From positions 1 to 64,000 of the forward strand of contig NZ_MNPW01000017.1 of assembly GCF_001983175.1 (NCBI RefSeq): a stretch of DNA of 64,000 bases, written 5' to 3'. A program made the translations under genes and the position numbers. Shown here piece by piece: positions 16,391-25,028 of this stretch (position 1 is the stretch's first letter; every line of letters starts with the position of its first letter). A model generated the notes under the pieces. That model was given only the letters and a program-made list of their open reading frames with translations, searched no databases and was not told the DNA's origin. Origin of the DNA: Pseudomonas cedrina subsp. cedrina (GTDB lineage: Bacteria; Pseudomonadota; Gammaproteobacteria; Pseudomonadales; Pseudomonadaceae).

Positions 16391-17537
16391 AGACGACCTC
16401 GACGTCACGCTGGCTCGATTCCCTCGGGTTGGTGAGGATGCATGGGTCGTGCATCGCATGCTGGGACAGGAACGGAATATCGGCCACGCGCACCCCATGC
16501 AAACCGAGGGTTTCGTGGAAGCCAATCGCATGCTTGAGCGCAATCAGGTGTTCCACCAGGCGCCCGCAGATCTGCCGATGATTGAGGCCCCGGCAGTCGA
16601 TGCCAAACGTCTCGGCGATCACTTTGAAGCGTTCCGGCGCCGAGTTGTAATTGAAGGCCACCACATGTTCCACCAATACCGCGTTGCACAGCCCGTGAGG
16701 CAAATCGAGAAAGCCGCCGAGGCTGTGGGACATCGCGTGCACCGCACCCAGGATCGCATTGGAAAACGCCAGCCCGGCCTGCATGCTGCCGAGCATGATT
16801 TTTTCGCGCAGGGCGATGTCGCCGGGGTTGGCGATCATCTGCACCAGGTTGCCGTTGATCAGGCGCATCGCTTCCAGCGCATGGGGGTCGGTCAGCGGGC
16901 CGTGGCCGGTGGAGACGAACGCTTCGATGGCATGCACCAACGCGTCGATGCCGGTGCAGGCGGACAGGAACGGGTCCATGCTGGCGGTGGTTTCCGGGTC
17001 GATCAGCGACACGTCCGGCACCACCGCCTTGCTGACGATGGAGAACTTCATGCGTTCCTGCTGGTTGGAAATGATCACGAACTGCGAGACATCCGCCGAG
17101 GTGCCGGCGGTGGTGGGGATCAGGATCAGCGGCGGGCTGGGCACGCGGATGGTGTCGACGCCTTCGAACTCCAGGATGCTGCGCCCATGGGCCACCACGA
17201 TACCGATGGCCTTGCCGCAGTCCATCGGGCTGCCGCCGCCGATGGCCACGATCACGTCGCAGTGGTTTTCGCGGTACACCTCGGCGCCGGTCATCACTTC
17301 TTCGACGCGCGGGTTGGGCGAGACGGCGCTGTACAGGCAATAGTCGATACCGATAGCTTGCAGGCTGGCTTCCACATCGGCGACCCAACCGGCGGCGATC
17401 ACGCCGGGGTCGCTGACCACCAGCACTTTGCGCGCGCCAAAGGTCTTGGCGCAATTGCCGACGTTGTGTCGGCAGCCGGCACCAAAGATGATTTCAGGCG
17501 AGACGAATTTACGCAGGAGGCTCAGGTTTGGGCTCAT
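16374..17537 (-). CDS. ercA: Iron-containing alcohol dehydrogenase ErcA
   Basis: A 387-residue group III (iron-type) alcohol dehydrogenase. Cofactor-binding GGGSPMDCGKAIGIV is near residues 95-110, and the metal-binding HAMSHSLGGFLDLPHGLCNAVL segment is near residues 262-283. Length and position match ErcA of P. aeruginosa, which has a regulatory rather than purely catabolic role in the ethanol oxidation system. The start at 17537 gives the usual MSPNLSLLRKF N-terminus; the frame stays open 22 codons upstream without family resemblance. It lies between the isolated pqqA and the kinase gene ercS. Confidence 0.9.
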   Translation of the reverse strand: MSPNLSLLRKFVSPEIIFGAGCRHNVGNCAKTFGARKVLVVSDPGVIAAGWVADVEASLQAIGIDYCLYSAVSPNPRVEEVMTGAEVYRENHCDVIVAIGGGSPMDCGKAIGIVVAHGRSILEFEGVDTIRVPSPPLILIPTTAGTSADVSQFVIISNQQERMKFSIVSKAVVPDVSLIDPETTASMDPFLSACTGIDALVHAIEAFVSTGHGPLTDPHALEAMRLINGNLVQMIANPGDIALREKIMLGSMQAGLAFSNAILGAVHAMSHSLGGFLDLPHGLCNAVLVEHVVAFNYNSAPERFKVIAETFGIDCRGLNHRQICGRLVEHLIALKHAIGFHETLGLHGVRVADIPFLSQHAMHDPCILTNPRESSQRDVEVVYGEAL

Positions 17538-17640
17538 TGGAAAGCCTGTTTTTATTATTCTGGAAGATGCGCTCCACACTAACCGATCCGGCTGCGAATG
17601 CAATCAGACCAAAGAGGCATCCTCCTGGTAGTACCCGCGG

Positions 17641-17712
17641 TCAGCGGTTGGCGAAGTACATCGTAACTTCGAAGCCGATGCGCAGGTCGGTGTAGGTCGG
17701 TTTGGTCCACAT
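17641..17712 (-). CDS. pqqA: Coenzyme PQQ precursor peptide PqqA
   Basis: A 23-codon gene too short for ordinary ORF callers. The peptide begins MWTKPTYTDLRIGFEV and ends TMYFANR, a textbook PqqA. Glu15 and Tyr19 (spacing ExxxY) are the residues that are cross-linked to form pyrroloquinoline quinone. It sits between ercA and exaC on the same strand, exactly where the pqqABCDE operon lies in P. aeruginosa, yet no pqqB-E follow it. The biosynthetic genes must therefore be elsewhere, and this is a stand-alone precursor copy next to the enzyme that consumes the cofactor. The ATG is preceded by AGAGGACTGCCCCCC, a usable ribosome site. Confidence 0.93.
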   Translation of the reverse strand: MWTKPTYTDLRIGFEVTMYFANR

Positions 17713-17833
17713 GGGGGGCAGTCCTCTTGTTGTGCCGGAGGGTTCCGGTCGGGTCATTAATGCATGGGGCGTGTGCGCGGCGAATGCTACTTTCGAAGGA
17801 GTTGGCGCCATGCATTGGTCTCGGATGCACCTT

Positions 17834-17967
17834 GATCGTTCCCACGCTCTGCGTGGGAATGCATCCTGTGACGCTCTGCGTCACCATCGCGCCAGTTTTG
17901 TACCTGTGTTGTGGCAGGGACGCGGAGCGTCCGGGGCGGCATACCCACGCAGAGCGTGGGAACGATC
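17834..17967. repeat. REPIN type III (CGTTCCCACGC class)
   Basis: GATCGTTCCCACGCTCTGCG at the left and its inverse CGCAGAGCGTGGGAACGATC at the right enclose a centre with GACGCTCTGCGTC and GGACGCGGAGCGTCC. This class differs in sequence from the other two REPINs. It occupies the space between exaC and pqqA. Confidence 0.85.
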
Positions 17968-17975
17968 GGCGGGGG

Positions 17976-19496
17976 TTAGAAGAACCCCAGCGGGTTGATG
18001 TCGTAGCTCACCAGCAGGTTTTTGGTCTGTTGGTAATGGTCGAGCATCATCTTGTGGTTTTCACGGCCGACACCGGATTTTTTATACCCACCAAACGCCG
18101 CATGCGCCGGGTACAGGTGATAACAGTTGGTCCACACCCGCCCGGCCTTGATCGCCCGGCCCATGCGGTACGCGCGGTTGATGTCGCGGGTCCACAGGCC
18201 GGCGCCCAGGCCGAACTCGCTGTCGTTGGCGATCGCCAGCGCTTCGGCCTCGTCCTTGAAGGTGGTAATACCCACCACCGGCCCGAAGATTTCCTCCTGG
18301 AACACGCGCATTTTGTTGTGGCCCTTGAGCAGGGTCGGCTGGATGTAGTAACCGCTGGCCAGGTCGCCCTCCAGACGCTCGGCCGCGCCGCCGGTCAACA
18401 GCACTGCGCCCTCTTCCTGGGCGATCTTCAGGTAGGAGAGGATCTTGTCATATTGCTGCTCGGACGCCTGGGCGCCGACCATGGTTTCGGTGTCGAGCGG
18501 GTTGCCACGCTTGATCTTGACGATCTTCTTCATCACCACTTTCATGAAATCGTCGTAAATCGACTCCTGCACCAGCGCCCGCGACGGGCAGGTGCACACT
18601 TCGCCCTGGTTGAAAAACGCCAGCACCAGGCCTTCGGCGGCTTTTTCGATGAACTGCGGCTCGGCCTGCATGATGTCTTCAAAGAAGATGTTCGGCGACT
18701 TGCCGCCCAGTTCCACCGTAGAAGGAATGAGGTTCTCGGCGGCCGCGTGCATGATGTGCGCGCCGATGGGGGTCGAGCCGGTAAAGGCGATCTTGGCGAT
18801 GCGCTTGCTGGTGGCCAGCGCCTCCCCCGCTTCGCGGCCGAAGCCCTGGACGATATTGAGCACGCCCGGCGGCAGCAAATCATTGATCAGTTCGGCGAAC
18901 ACCATGATCGACAGCGGCGTCTGCTCGGCCGGCTTGAGCACGATGCAGTTACCGGCGGCCAGCGCAGGCGCCAGTTTCCACGCAGCCATCAACAGCGGGA
19001 AGTTCCACGGAATGATCTGCCCGACCACGCCCAATGGCTCATGGAAGTGGTAGGCGGCGGTCAGTTCGTTGATCTCGGCGGCGCCGCCTTCCTGGGCGCG
19101 GATGCAACCGGCGAAGTAGCGGAAATGGTCAGCGGCCAGCGGCACGTCGGCGTTGAGGGTTTCGCGCACGGCCTTGCCGTTGTCCCAGCTTTCGGTCACA
19201 GCCAGCACTTCGAGGTGTTGCTCGATGCGGTCGGCGATTTTCAGCAGCACCAGGGAACGGTCCTGAGGCGAAGTCTTGCCCCAGGCATCGGCGGCGGCAT
19301 GGGCGGCGTCGAGGGCCTTGTCGATATCGGCGGCGCTGGAGCGCGGGAATTCGGCGATGACTTCGCCAGTCACCGGCGAGGTATTGGTGAAGTATTCGCC
19401 ATTGATCGGTGCGACGAACTCACCGCCGATGTAATTGCCGTAACGCGGCTTGAAGCTGACGATGGCGCCGGGGGTGCCAGGTTGTGCGTAGATCAT
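17976..19496 (-). CDS. exaC: NAD-dependent aldehyde dehydrogenase ExaC
   Basis: A 506-residue aldehyde dehydrogenase. IIPWNFPLLMAAWKLAPALAAGN holds the conserved Asn, VELGGKSPN holds the general-base Glu, and NQGEVCTCPSR holds the catalytic Cys (near residue 302). Length matches ExaC of P. aeruginosa and its closest acetaldehyde dehydrogenase relatives. It oxidises the aldehyde made by the PQQ-dependent alcohol dehydrogenase. The start at 19496 (MIYAQPGTPG) is the usual N-terminus of this subfamily; the upstream open frame overlaps the metallohydrolase gene and was discarded. Confidence 0.92.
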   Translation of the reverse strand: MIYAQPGTPGAIVSFKPRYGNYIGGEFVAPINGEYFTNTSPVTGEVIAEFPRSSAADIDKALDAAHAAADAWGKTSPQDRSLVLLKIADRIEQHLEVLAVTESWDNGKAVRETLNADVPLAADHFRYFAGCIRAQEGGAAEINELTAAYHFHEPLGVVGQIIPWNFPLLMAAWKLAPALAAGNCIVLKPAEQTPLSIMVFAELINDLLPPGVLNIVQGFGREAGEALATSKRIAKIAFTGSTPIGAHIMHAAAENLIPSTVELGGKSPNIFFEDIMQAEPQFIEKAAEGLVLAFFNQGEVCTCPSRALVQESIYDDFMKVVMKKIVKIKRGNPLDTETMVGAQASEQQYDKILSYLKIAQEEGAVLLTGGAAERLEGDLASGYYIQPTLLKGHNKMRVFQEEIFGPVVGITTFKDEAEALAIANDSEFGLGAGLWTRDINRAYRMGRAIKAGRVWTNCYHLYPAHAAFGGYKKSGVGRENHKMMLDHYQQTKNLLVSYDINPLGFF

Positions 19497-19510
19497 GGTG
19501 AGGCCTCTAT

Positions 19511-20449
19511 TTATTGTTGGGTATTGATGGGCTGCATCTGGGTGCGTTCGTACTGCGGGTACAAATGAGTCACGCTGCGGGTCAGTTCGTAGCGCGCCAG
19601 GTTGATGGTCGCGAAACGTTCGGGAATCGGGCTGCGGATCAGCTCGGACATGTCGCGGCCTTGAGCCGCACCGTCGCGCAGCAGGTGGTCGAGCCAGGTG
19701 AGGTAGTCGCGCATCTGTTCGAAGGGTTTTGCGTCGGTCGCGATGGGGCCGTGGCCAGGCACCACCAACGTCCAGGGCAAGCCTTGCAGGGTGGCGATGT
19801 CCGCCTGCCACTGCGCAAGGCCCGGTGTATGCGGGGTGGTGAGTGCGCGCTGGTAGAACACCAGGTCACCGGCGAACAGCACGCCGGTCTTGCGATCGAG
19901 GATCGCCAGGTCAGCGCCCGTGTGGCCGCGCAGATGCAGCAGTTGCAGATCGTGGCTGCCGAAGGTTTTCACGCCGGCCTGCAGCACTTCGCCGGGCAGG
20001 ACCACTTCGGTGCCGCGCATCCAGTCGCCGACCAGGCGGTACAGGTTCTCGGCCAGGCTGTCGCCCTGCGCATGCAGCAACTCCGCGGTGCCGGCCAAGG
20101 CGCCGATCGGCACATCCTTGAATGCTTGGTTGCCCAGCGCATGGTCGGGATGGTGGTGAGTCAGCAACACTTGGATCACCGGCTTTTCGGTGACCCGTGC
20201 GATGGCCTGGCGCAGTGCTTCGCCGTAGCGCCTGGACGGCCCGGTGTCGATCACCACCACGCCGGCTTCGGTGACGATGAACCCGACGTTGACGATGTTG
20301 CCGCCGTTATCCTTGGTGAAGTTGGCCGTGCTGCCTTCCAGCAGCCAGGTGTCGTCGGCGATCAAGCGGGGCTTGAGGCCGTAATCCAGCTCGGCCAGCA
20401 CCGGCAGGCTGAACAGGATCAGCCAGAGCATTATCCAGCGCGGGCTCAT
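19511..20449 (-). CDS. Quinoprotein-associated zinc metallohydrolase (MBL fold, SoxH-related)
   Basis: A 312-residue secreted protein with an N-terminal signal (WIMLWLILFSLPVLA). The metallo-beta-lactamase signature HxHxDH is THHHPDHALG (H98, H100, D102, H103), with further ligands in HLRGHTGADLAI and the VVPGHGP loop. Such SoxH-like hydrolases recur beside PQQ-dependent alcohol dehydrogenases together with a SoxYZ-like carrier, as here. Their function is not settled; a thiol or sulfur chemistry step in the periplasm that supports the quinoprotein system is possible. Its start overlaps the stop of the carrier gene by 4 bases. Confidence 0.85.
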   Translation of the reverse strand: MSPRWIMLWLILFSLPVLAELDYGLKPRLIADDTWLLEGSTANFTKDNGGNIVNVGFIVTEAGVVVIDTGPSRRYGEALRQAIARVTEKPVIQVLLTHHHPDHALGNQAFKDVPIGALAGTAELLHAQGDSLAENLYRLVGDWMRGTEVVLPGEVLQAGVKTFGSHDLQLLHLRGHTGADLAILDRKTGVLFAGDLVFYQRALTTPHTPGLAQWQADIATLQGLPWTLVVPGHGPIATDAKPFEQMRDYLTWLDHLLRDGAAQGRDMSELIRSPIPERFATINLARYELTRSVTHLYPQYERTQMQPINTQQ

Positions 20450-21189
20450 GGGATGGCCGCCTCGAATTGACTGCCGCTGGTGTCGCGCAGGGTCAGGCGC
20501 GTGGGCCCGGGGCCCTCGATATCAAAGGCCAGGTTGGGGTTTTCGCTGACGGCGGGGAACAGTTCCATGCGCGCCAACAGCCGGTTGTCGTCACTGCGCA
20601 ATTCGGCATGGTTGATGAAAAATTCGGGAATGCCGCTGACCATGCCGTTATCCATCGGGTGGGCAACGTGCAGCTTTACCCGGCTGAACGTTGCGCGCGG
20701 GTAGCGCCCGCCGAGTACTTCGCCCAGATGGTCCTCCCAACCCGGTTGCGTGCGTACCACGCTGGGCGCCGTGCAGCCGCCGCCGGCGGCATCGATCAGG
20801 GCCGAGCCGACGTGCCACAGCCCATCCCTGGTCAACACCGTCGCGCGCAACGGCGTGGCCTGTTCGATACGCACGCGGATCGACAGCCATGGCAGCACGC
20901 GCTCCATGGGCTGGAAGTCGACGATCTGCGGCAGCGGGTTGAGTTCGGCCCAGGCGAGGATCTTGACCACGTCACCCTTGAATGCGCGGGCATCGATCTC
21001 CAACGGTACCTGGCGCGCATCTTCGGCGAACGGCGGCGCCAGGAGCTTGACCCGCTCGTCGAACACGAACGGTGCATTGGCGAGAAAAAGCTGGTGATAG
21101 TAGGCCCACATCACCGAGGGCACCGGGTCGACGGGCGCGCCCCAGGCCAGCATCGGCACACAGCAGATCCACCACCCGCGCAGGCGCAT
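20446..21189 (-). CDS. Quinoprotein dehydrogenase-associated SoxYZ-like carrier
   Basis: A 247-residue secreted protein with a short signal peptide (CVPMLAWGA). The N-terminal part resembles SoxY and carries a GGGCTAP motif (residues 136-142, C139), comparable to the swinging-arm cysteine of SoxY, although not at the C-terminus. The C-terminal part (VAHPMDNG onward) is SoxZ-like. It is therefore a natural SoxY-SoxZ fusion. In sulfur oxidation the carrier cysteine bears the substrate. Here, between cytochrome c and a SoxH-like hydrolase, it forms part of a relay associated with PQQ enzymes whose chemistry is not known to me. Fusion and context are seen; the role is inferred. Confidence 0.85.
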   Translation of the reverse strand: MRLRGWWICCVPMLAWGAPVDPVPSVMWAYYHQLFLANAPFVFDERVKLLAPPFAEDARQVPLEIDARAFKGDVVKILAWAELNPLPQIVDFQPMERVLPWLSIRVRIEQATPLRATVLTRDGLWHVGSALIDAAGGGCTAPSVVRTQPGWEDHLGEVLGGRYPRATFSRVKLHVAHPMDNGMVSGIPEFFINHAELRSDDNRLLARMELFPAVSENPNLAFDIEGPGPTRLTLRDTSGSQFEAAIP

Positions 21190-21192
21190 GGC

Positions 21193-21654
21193 TTACTCCT
21201 CGACGTGCACGCTGTCGAGGTAGGTGCGCACCGCCCACAGGGCTTCCTGGCTCAGGTAGTCGGCCATCTTCGGCATGTACACCCGGCCATCGCGCACCGC
21301 GCCGTGGCGGACCCGCTCGACGAACCATTCATCCCCGGCGTCGCCGGCATCGAGCATGCGCAGGTCGGGCGCGATTCCGCCGGACTTGGCTTCCAGGCCA
21401 TGGCACGCCGCGCAGTTCTGGTTGTACGCCGAGGCGCCGACCTCAACCGCCTTGTCACGTTCGGGGCGGGTGCGGTAGGGGTTGGTGGCGGCCCAGCCGT
21501 CGGCGTCCAGCGGCACGCCGGCGTCCTTGATCGGCGTGAGGCCCTTGGTTTCCACGGCGGTTGGGGTCACGTTGCCGTGGGCCCAGACGGAACCGGCACC
21601 GATCGCACCAGCAAGCAGGCAGGCAGTCAGCAAGGCGTTGCGTTTTGTTGTCAT
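21193..21654 (-). CDS. exaB: Cytochrome c550-type electron acceptor ExaB/PedF
   Basis: A 153-residue precursor with a signal peptide ending VWA (about residue 25). The haem site is CAACH (C81, C84, H85), and an axial Met is available in YMPKM (M127 or M130). A single haem, the size and the position next to exaA identify the cytochrome that takes electrons from the PQQ-dependent ethanol dehydrogenase in the periplasm. The gene is divergent from exaA and leads an operon with the SoxYZ-like carrier, metallohydrolase and exaC. I start at 21654; the long upstream open frame is noise. Confidence 0.9.
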   Translation of the reverse strand: MTTKRNALLTACLLAGAIGAGSVWAHGNVTPTAVETKGLTPIKDAGVPLDADGWAATNPYRTRPERDKAVEVGASAYNQNCAACHGLEAKSGGIAPDLRMLDAGDAGDEWFVERVRHGAVRDGRVYMPKMADYLSQEALWAVRTYLDSVHVEE

Positions 21655-21907
21655 TATTTTTCCCTCAGGATTGCACGCAAGACCTCTTGGCAGAGGCCAT
21701 GGCAACCATCTTAGGAAGCGCTCGACGGCACCCGTATGCTGCTTTGGTGGCCGGGTTCTCATCCGTTGGTAGCAGGCCTTGTGGGGCACTGCTAAATCAG
21801 AGGCGGTTCGGGAAATTGTCCCGGCAACACCGGGACTTTTTCCGTATTCGCCACCCCCGCCAGGCAGCAACCTGTACAGGCCAAAACCTCCACTGGGAAC
21901 TGCAACC

Positions 21908-23803
21908 ATGACAATAAGATCGCTACCCGCCCGCTCACCTTTAAGCCTTGCCGTGCAGGCTTTTCTGCTGGTAGGCAGCCTGTCCCTCAGTGCCGCGAGC
22001 CATGCCGCCGCTGACCCCGCTGCCAAGCCGACCCACAATGTGACCTGGGAAGACATCGCCAACGATCACCTGACCACCAAGGACGTGCTGCAATATGGCA
22101 TGGGCACCAATGCCCAGCGCTGGAGCCCCTTGGCCCAGGTCAACGACAAGAACGTGTTCAAGCTCACCCCGGCCTGGTCCTACTCGTTCGGCGACGAAAA
22201 GCAGCGTGGCCAGGAATCCCAGGCCATCGTCAACGACGGCGTGGTGTACGTCACCGGCTCCTACTCCCGCGTGTTCGCACTTGATGCGAAGACCGGCAAG
22301 CGCCTGTGGACCTACAACCACCGCCTGCCCGACAACATTCGCCCGTGCTGTGACGTGGTCAACCGTGGCGCGGCGATCTTCGGCGACAAGATCTACTTCG
22401 GCACCCTCGACGCACGCCTGATCGCCCTCGACAAAAACACCGGCAAAGTGGTGTGGAACAAGAAATTCGGCGACCACGCCGCCGGCTACACCATGACCGG
22501 CGCCCCGGTGCTGATCAAGGACAAGGTCAGCGGCAAGGTGCTGCTGATCCACGGCAGCTCCGGCGATGAATTCGGCGTAGTCGGCCAGCTGTATGCACGT
22601 GACCCGGACACTGGTGAAGAAGTCTGGATGCGCCCGTTCGTGGAGGGCCACATGGGCCGCCTGAACGGCAAGGACAGCACGCCGACCGGCGACGTGAAGG
22701 CACCGTCGTGGCCGGATGACCCAACCACCGAAACCGGCAAGGTCGAGGCGTGGAGCCATGGCGGCGGCGCACCTTGGCAGAGCGCGAGCTTCGATGCCGA
22801 GACCAATACTATCATCGTTGGCGCCGGCAACCCCGGCCCGTGGAACACCTGGGCGCGCACCGCCAAGGACGGCAACCCCCATGACTTCGACAGCCTCTAC
22901 ACCTCGGGCCAGGTCGGCGTCGACCCCAGCACCGGCGAAGTGAAGTGGTTCTACCAACACACCCCGAACGACGCCTGGGACTTCTCCGGCAACAACGAAC
23001 TGGTGCTGTTCGACTACAAGGACAAGGACGGCAAGGTCATCAAGGCCACCGGCCACGCCGACCGCAACGGCTTCTTCTATGTGGTGGACCGCAATAACGG
23101 CAAGCTGCAGAACGCCTTCCCGTTCGTCGACAACATCACCTGGGCCAGCCACATCGACCTCAAGACCGGTCGCCCGGTGGAAAACGAAGGCCAGCGTCCG
23201 GCCAAGCCATTGCCCGGTGAAACCAAGGGCAAGTCGGTGGAAGTCTCGCCGCCGTTCCTCGGTGGCAAGAACTGGAACCCCATGGCCTACAGTCAGGACA
23301 CCGGCCTGTTCTACATCCCGGGCAACCAATGGAAAGAGGAATACTGGACCGAAGAGGTCAACTACAAGAAAGGTTCGGCCTACCTGGGCATGGGCTTTCG
23401 TATCAAACGCATGTACGACGATCACGTCGGCACCCTGCGCGCGATGAACCCGACTACCGGCAAGGTGGTGTGGGAGCACAAGGAAGCCCTGCCGCTGTGG
23501 GCCGGCGTGCTGGCGACCAAGGGCAACCTGGTCTTCACCGGCACCGGCGACGGCTTCTTCAAGGCCTTCGACGCGAAAACCGGCAAGGAACTGTGGAAGT
23601 TCCAGACCGGCAGCGGCATCGTCTCGCCGCCGATCACCTGGGAACAGGATGGCGAGCAGTACATCGGCGTGACCGTCGGCTATGGCGGCGCGGTGCCGCT
23701 GTGGGGCGGCGACATGGCCGAGCTGACCAAGCCGGTGGCACAGGGTGGGTCGTTCTGGGTGTTCAAGATCCCGAGCTGGGATCAGAAAACCGCGCAGAAA
23801 TAA
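21908..23803 (+). CDS. exaA: PQQ-dependent ethanol dehydrogenase ExaA/PedE (calcium type)
   Basis: A 631-residue periplasmic eight-bladed propeller quinoprotein with a signal peptide (about residues 1-34, ending SHAAA). The adjacent disulfide cysteines that cover PQQ are C147-C148 (IRPCCDVV). The likely catalytic Asp is D358 in NDAWDFSGNNE. Two residues later is S360, not the second Asp that marks lanthanide-dependent enzymes, so this should be a calcium enzyme. It oxidises ethanol and other short alcohols and passes electrons to the ExaB cytochrome. The start at 21908 gives a normal signal peptide. A strong hairpin terminator follows. Confidence 0.95.
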   Translation: MTIRSLPARSPLSLAVQAFLLVGSLSLSAASHAAADPAAKPTHNVTWEDIANDHLTTKDVLQYGMGTNAQRWSPLAQVNDKNVFKLTPAWSYSFGDEKQRGQESQAIVNDGVVYVTGSYSRVFALDAKTGKRLWTYNHRLPDNIRPCCDVVNRGAAIFGDKIYFGTLDARLIALDKNTGKVVWNKKFGDHAAGYTMTGAPVLIKDKVSGKVLLIHGSSGDEFGVVGQLYARDPDTGEEVWMRPFVEGHMGRLNGKDSTPTGDVKAPSWPDDPTTETGKVEAWSHGGGAPWQSASFDAETNTIIVGAGNPGPWNTWARTAKDGNPHDFDSLYTSGQVGVDPSTGEVKWFYQHTPNDAWDFSGNNELVLFDYKDKDGKVIKATGHADRNGFFYVVDRNNGKLQNAFPFVDNITWASHIDLKTGRPVENEGQRPAKPLPGETKGKSVEVSPPFLGGKNWNPMAYSQDTGLFYIPGNQWKEEYWTEEVNYKKGSAYLGMGFRIKRMYDDHVGTLRAMNPTTGKVVWEHKEALPLWAGVLATKGNLVFTGTGDGFFKAFDAKTGKELWKFQTGSGIVSPPITWEQDGEQYIGVTVGYGGAVPLWGGDMAELTKPVAQGGSFWVFKIPSWDQKTAQK

Positions 23804-23809
23804 CCCTGG

Positions 23810-23848
23810 GCAGGGAGAGTGGACACGCTCTCCCTGCTGTTCTTCTTT
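23810..23848 (+). terminator. Intrinsic terminator after exaA
   Basis: GCAGGGAGAG (23810-23819) pairs perfectly with CTCTCCCTGC (23828-23837) across an 8-base loop, followed by the pyrimidine tract TGTTCTTCTTT. It lies between exaA and the pentapeptide gene, so exaA is probably transcribed alone or with partial read-through. Confidence 0.8.
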
Positions 23849-23860
23849 AGAGGCCTTGCC

Positions 23861-24508
23861 ATGAAACTCTTGCCTTTACTGCTCCTGCTAAGCCTGCCCC
23901 TGGCCCATGCCGACGACGGCGACGACGCCCCGCTGATCATCAACGGCTGCACCATCGCCGAACACAGCCAATGCCCCGGCGCCGACCTCAAGGGTGCGAA
24001 CCTGAGCAACCAGAACCTGAGCAAAATGAACCTGGCCGGCGCCGACCTGCGCGAGGCCAACCTACGCCACGCCAACCTCGACCTGGCCAACCTGGAAAAA
24101 GCCCAACTGCAAGGCGCCAACCTGACCCGCGCCAGCCTGCAACAAAGCAACCTGCGCCTGGCGGACTTGACCGGCGCCACGCTGACCGCCGTGCAAGGCT
24201 GGGGCATGTTTGCCCAGGGCGCGCAATTTGAAAACGCCAACCTCAGCGCGGCCTACCTGCAGTTTGCGCGGTTGTCGGGCGCGAAGCTGCACAAGGCCGA
24301 CCTGCGTGCGGCGGATCTGGAGATGACCTGGTTGAGCAAGGCTGACCTGCAGGGTGCCGATCTGAGTGATGCCAATTTGCAGGAGGCCAAGTTTGGGGAG
24401 AGTAATTTGGAAAAGGCCAGGCTTACGGGGAGCCGGCAGCATTATGCGAATTTTCAGGATGCGAATATGGAGGGGTGTGAGGGGTGTCCTGGGGGGTGGG
24501 ATCGTTAG
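23861..24508 (+). CDS. Secreted pentapeptide-repeat protein
   Basis: A 215-residue protein with a signal peptide (MKLLPLLLLLSLPLAHA). From about residue 40 to 205 it is almost wholly A(D/N)LxxA-type pentapeptide repeats (ADLKGANLSNQNLSK and so on), which form a right-handed quadrilateral beta-helix. It ends CEGCPGGWDR. The same kind of gene (PA1981) sits between exaA and the regulators in P. aeruginosa, so the position is conserved, but the function is unknown. The start ATG follows AGAGGCCTTGCC. Confidence 0.85.
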   Translation: MKLLPLLLLLSLPLAHADDGDDAPLIINGCTIAEHSQCPGADLKGANLSNQNLSKMNLAGADLREANLRHANLDLANLEKAQLQGANLTRASLQQSNLRLADLTGATLTAVQGWGMFAQGAQFENANLSAAYLQFARLSGAKLHKADLRAADLEMTWLSKADLQGADLSDANLQEAKFGESNLEKARLTGSRQHYANFQDANMEGCEGCPGGWDR

Positions 24509-24810
24509 AGCAGACTTCGGACCGACCGTTTTTTTTTGGGGGGGTAGCGAGTACATATCCGTTATTTGGGTAACGGCTGATATTGGTTCCGCCCTTACGG
24601 CGGGTCACTTTGGAAAAGAGCCCCAAAGTAACCAAAGGGCTCTTGCCCCACCACTCGGCACCTCGCCTGGGCTCGGTGTGCCCGAACGCAGGCTTGAATC
24701 CGTGGGCCGCCGCCACGCGCCATCCTTGGCGCGGGGCGGCTAACCCGGCGTCCTGCCGGGTTACCCACGGATTCAAGCCTGCGTTCGGCCAGCGTGGTTG
24801 ACGGGGCGCC

Positions 24811-24911
24811 TAAGATCAAGATCAAAAGCCAGATCAAAAGCCAGATCAAGAGCAGATCAAGAGCAGATCAAGAGCAGATCAAGAGCAGATCAAGAGCAGA
24901 TCAAGAGCAGG
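24811..24911. repeat. Short tandem repeat array, AGATCAAGAGC units
   Basis: About seven AGATCAAGAGC units follow two or three AGATCAAAAGCC units. It is homologous to 273-374 but with different unit composition and number. Confidence 0.85.
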
Positions 24912-24940
24912 TTCGATGGCACTCCGCCGATCTGCTTTTC

Positions 24941-25028
24941 TGTGGGAGCTGGCTTGCCTGCGATGGTATCAACTCGGTGTGCCTGATGTACCGGGGTGTC
25001 TGCATCGCAGGCAAGCCAGCTCCCACAT
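24941..25028. repeat. REPIN type I
   Basis: GTGGGAGCTGGCTTGCC and inverse motifs with the same centre (GTACCGGGGTGTC) as the copy at 404-491. It forms the middle of the composite element. Confidence 0.9.
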
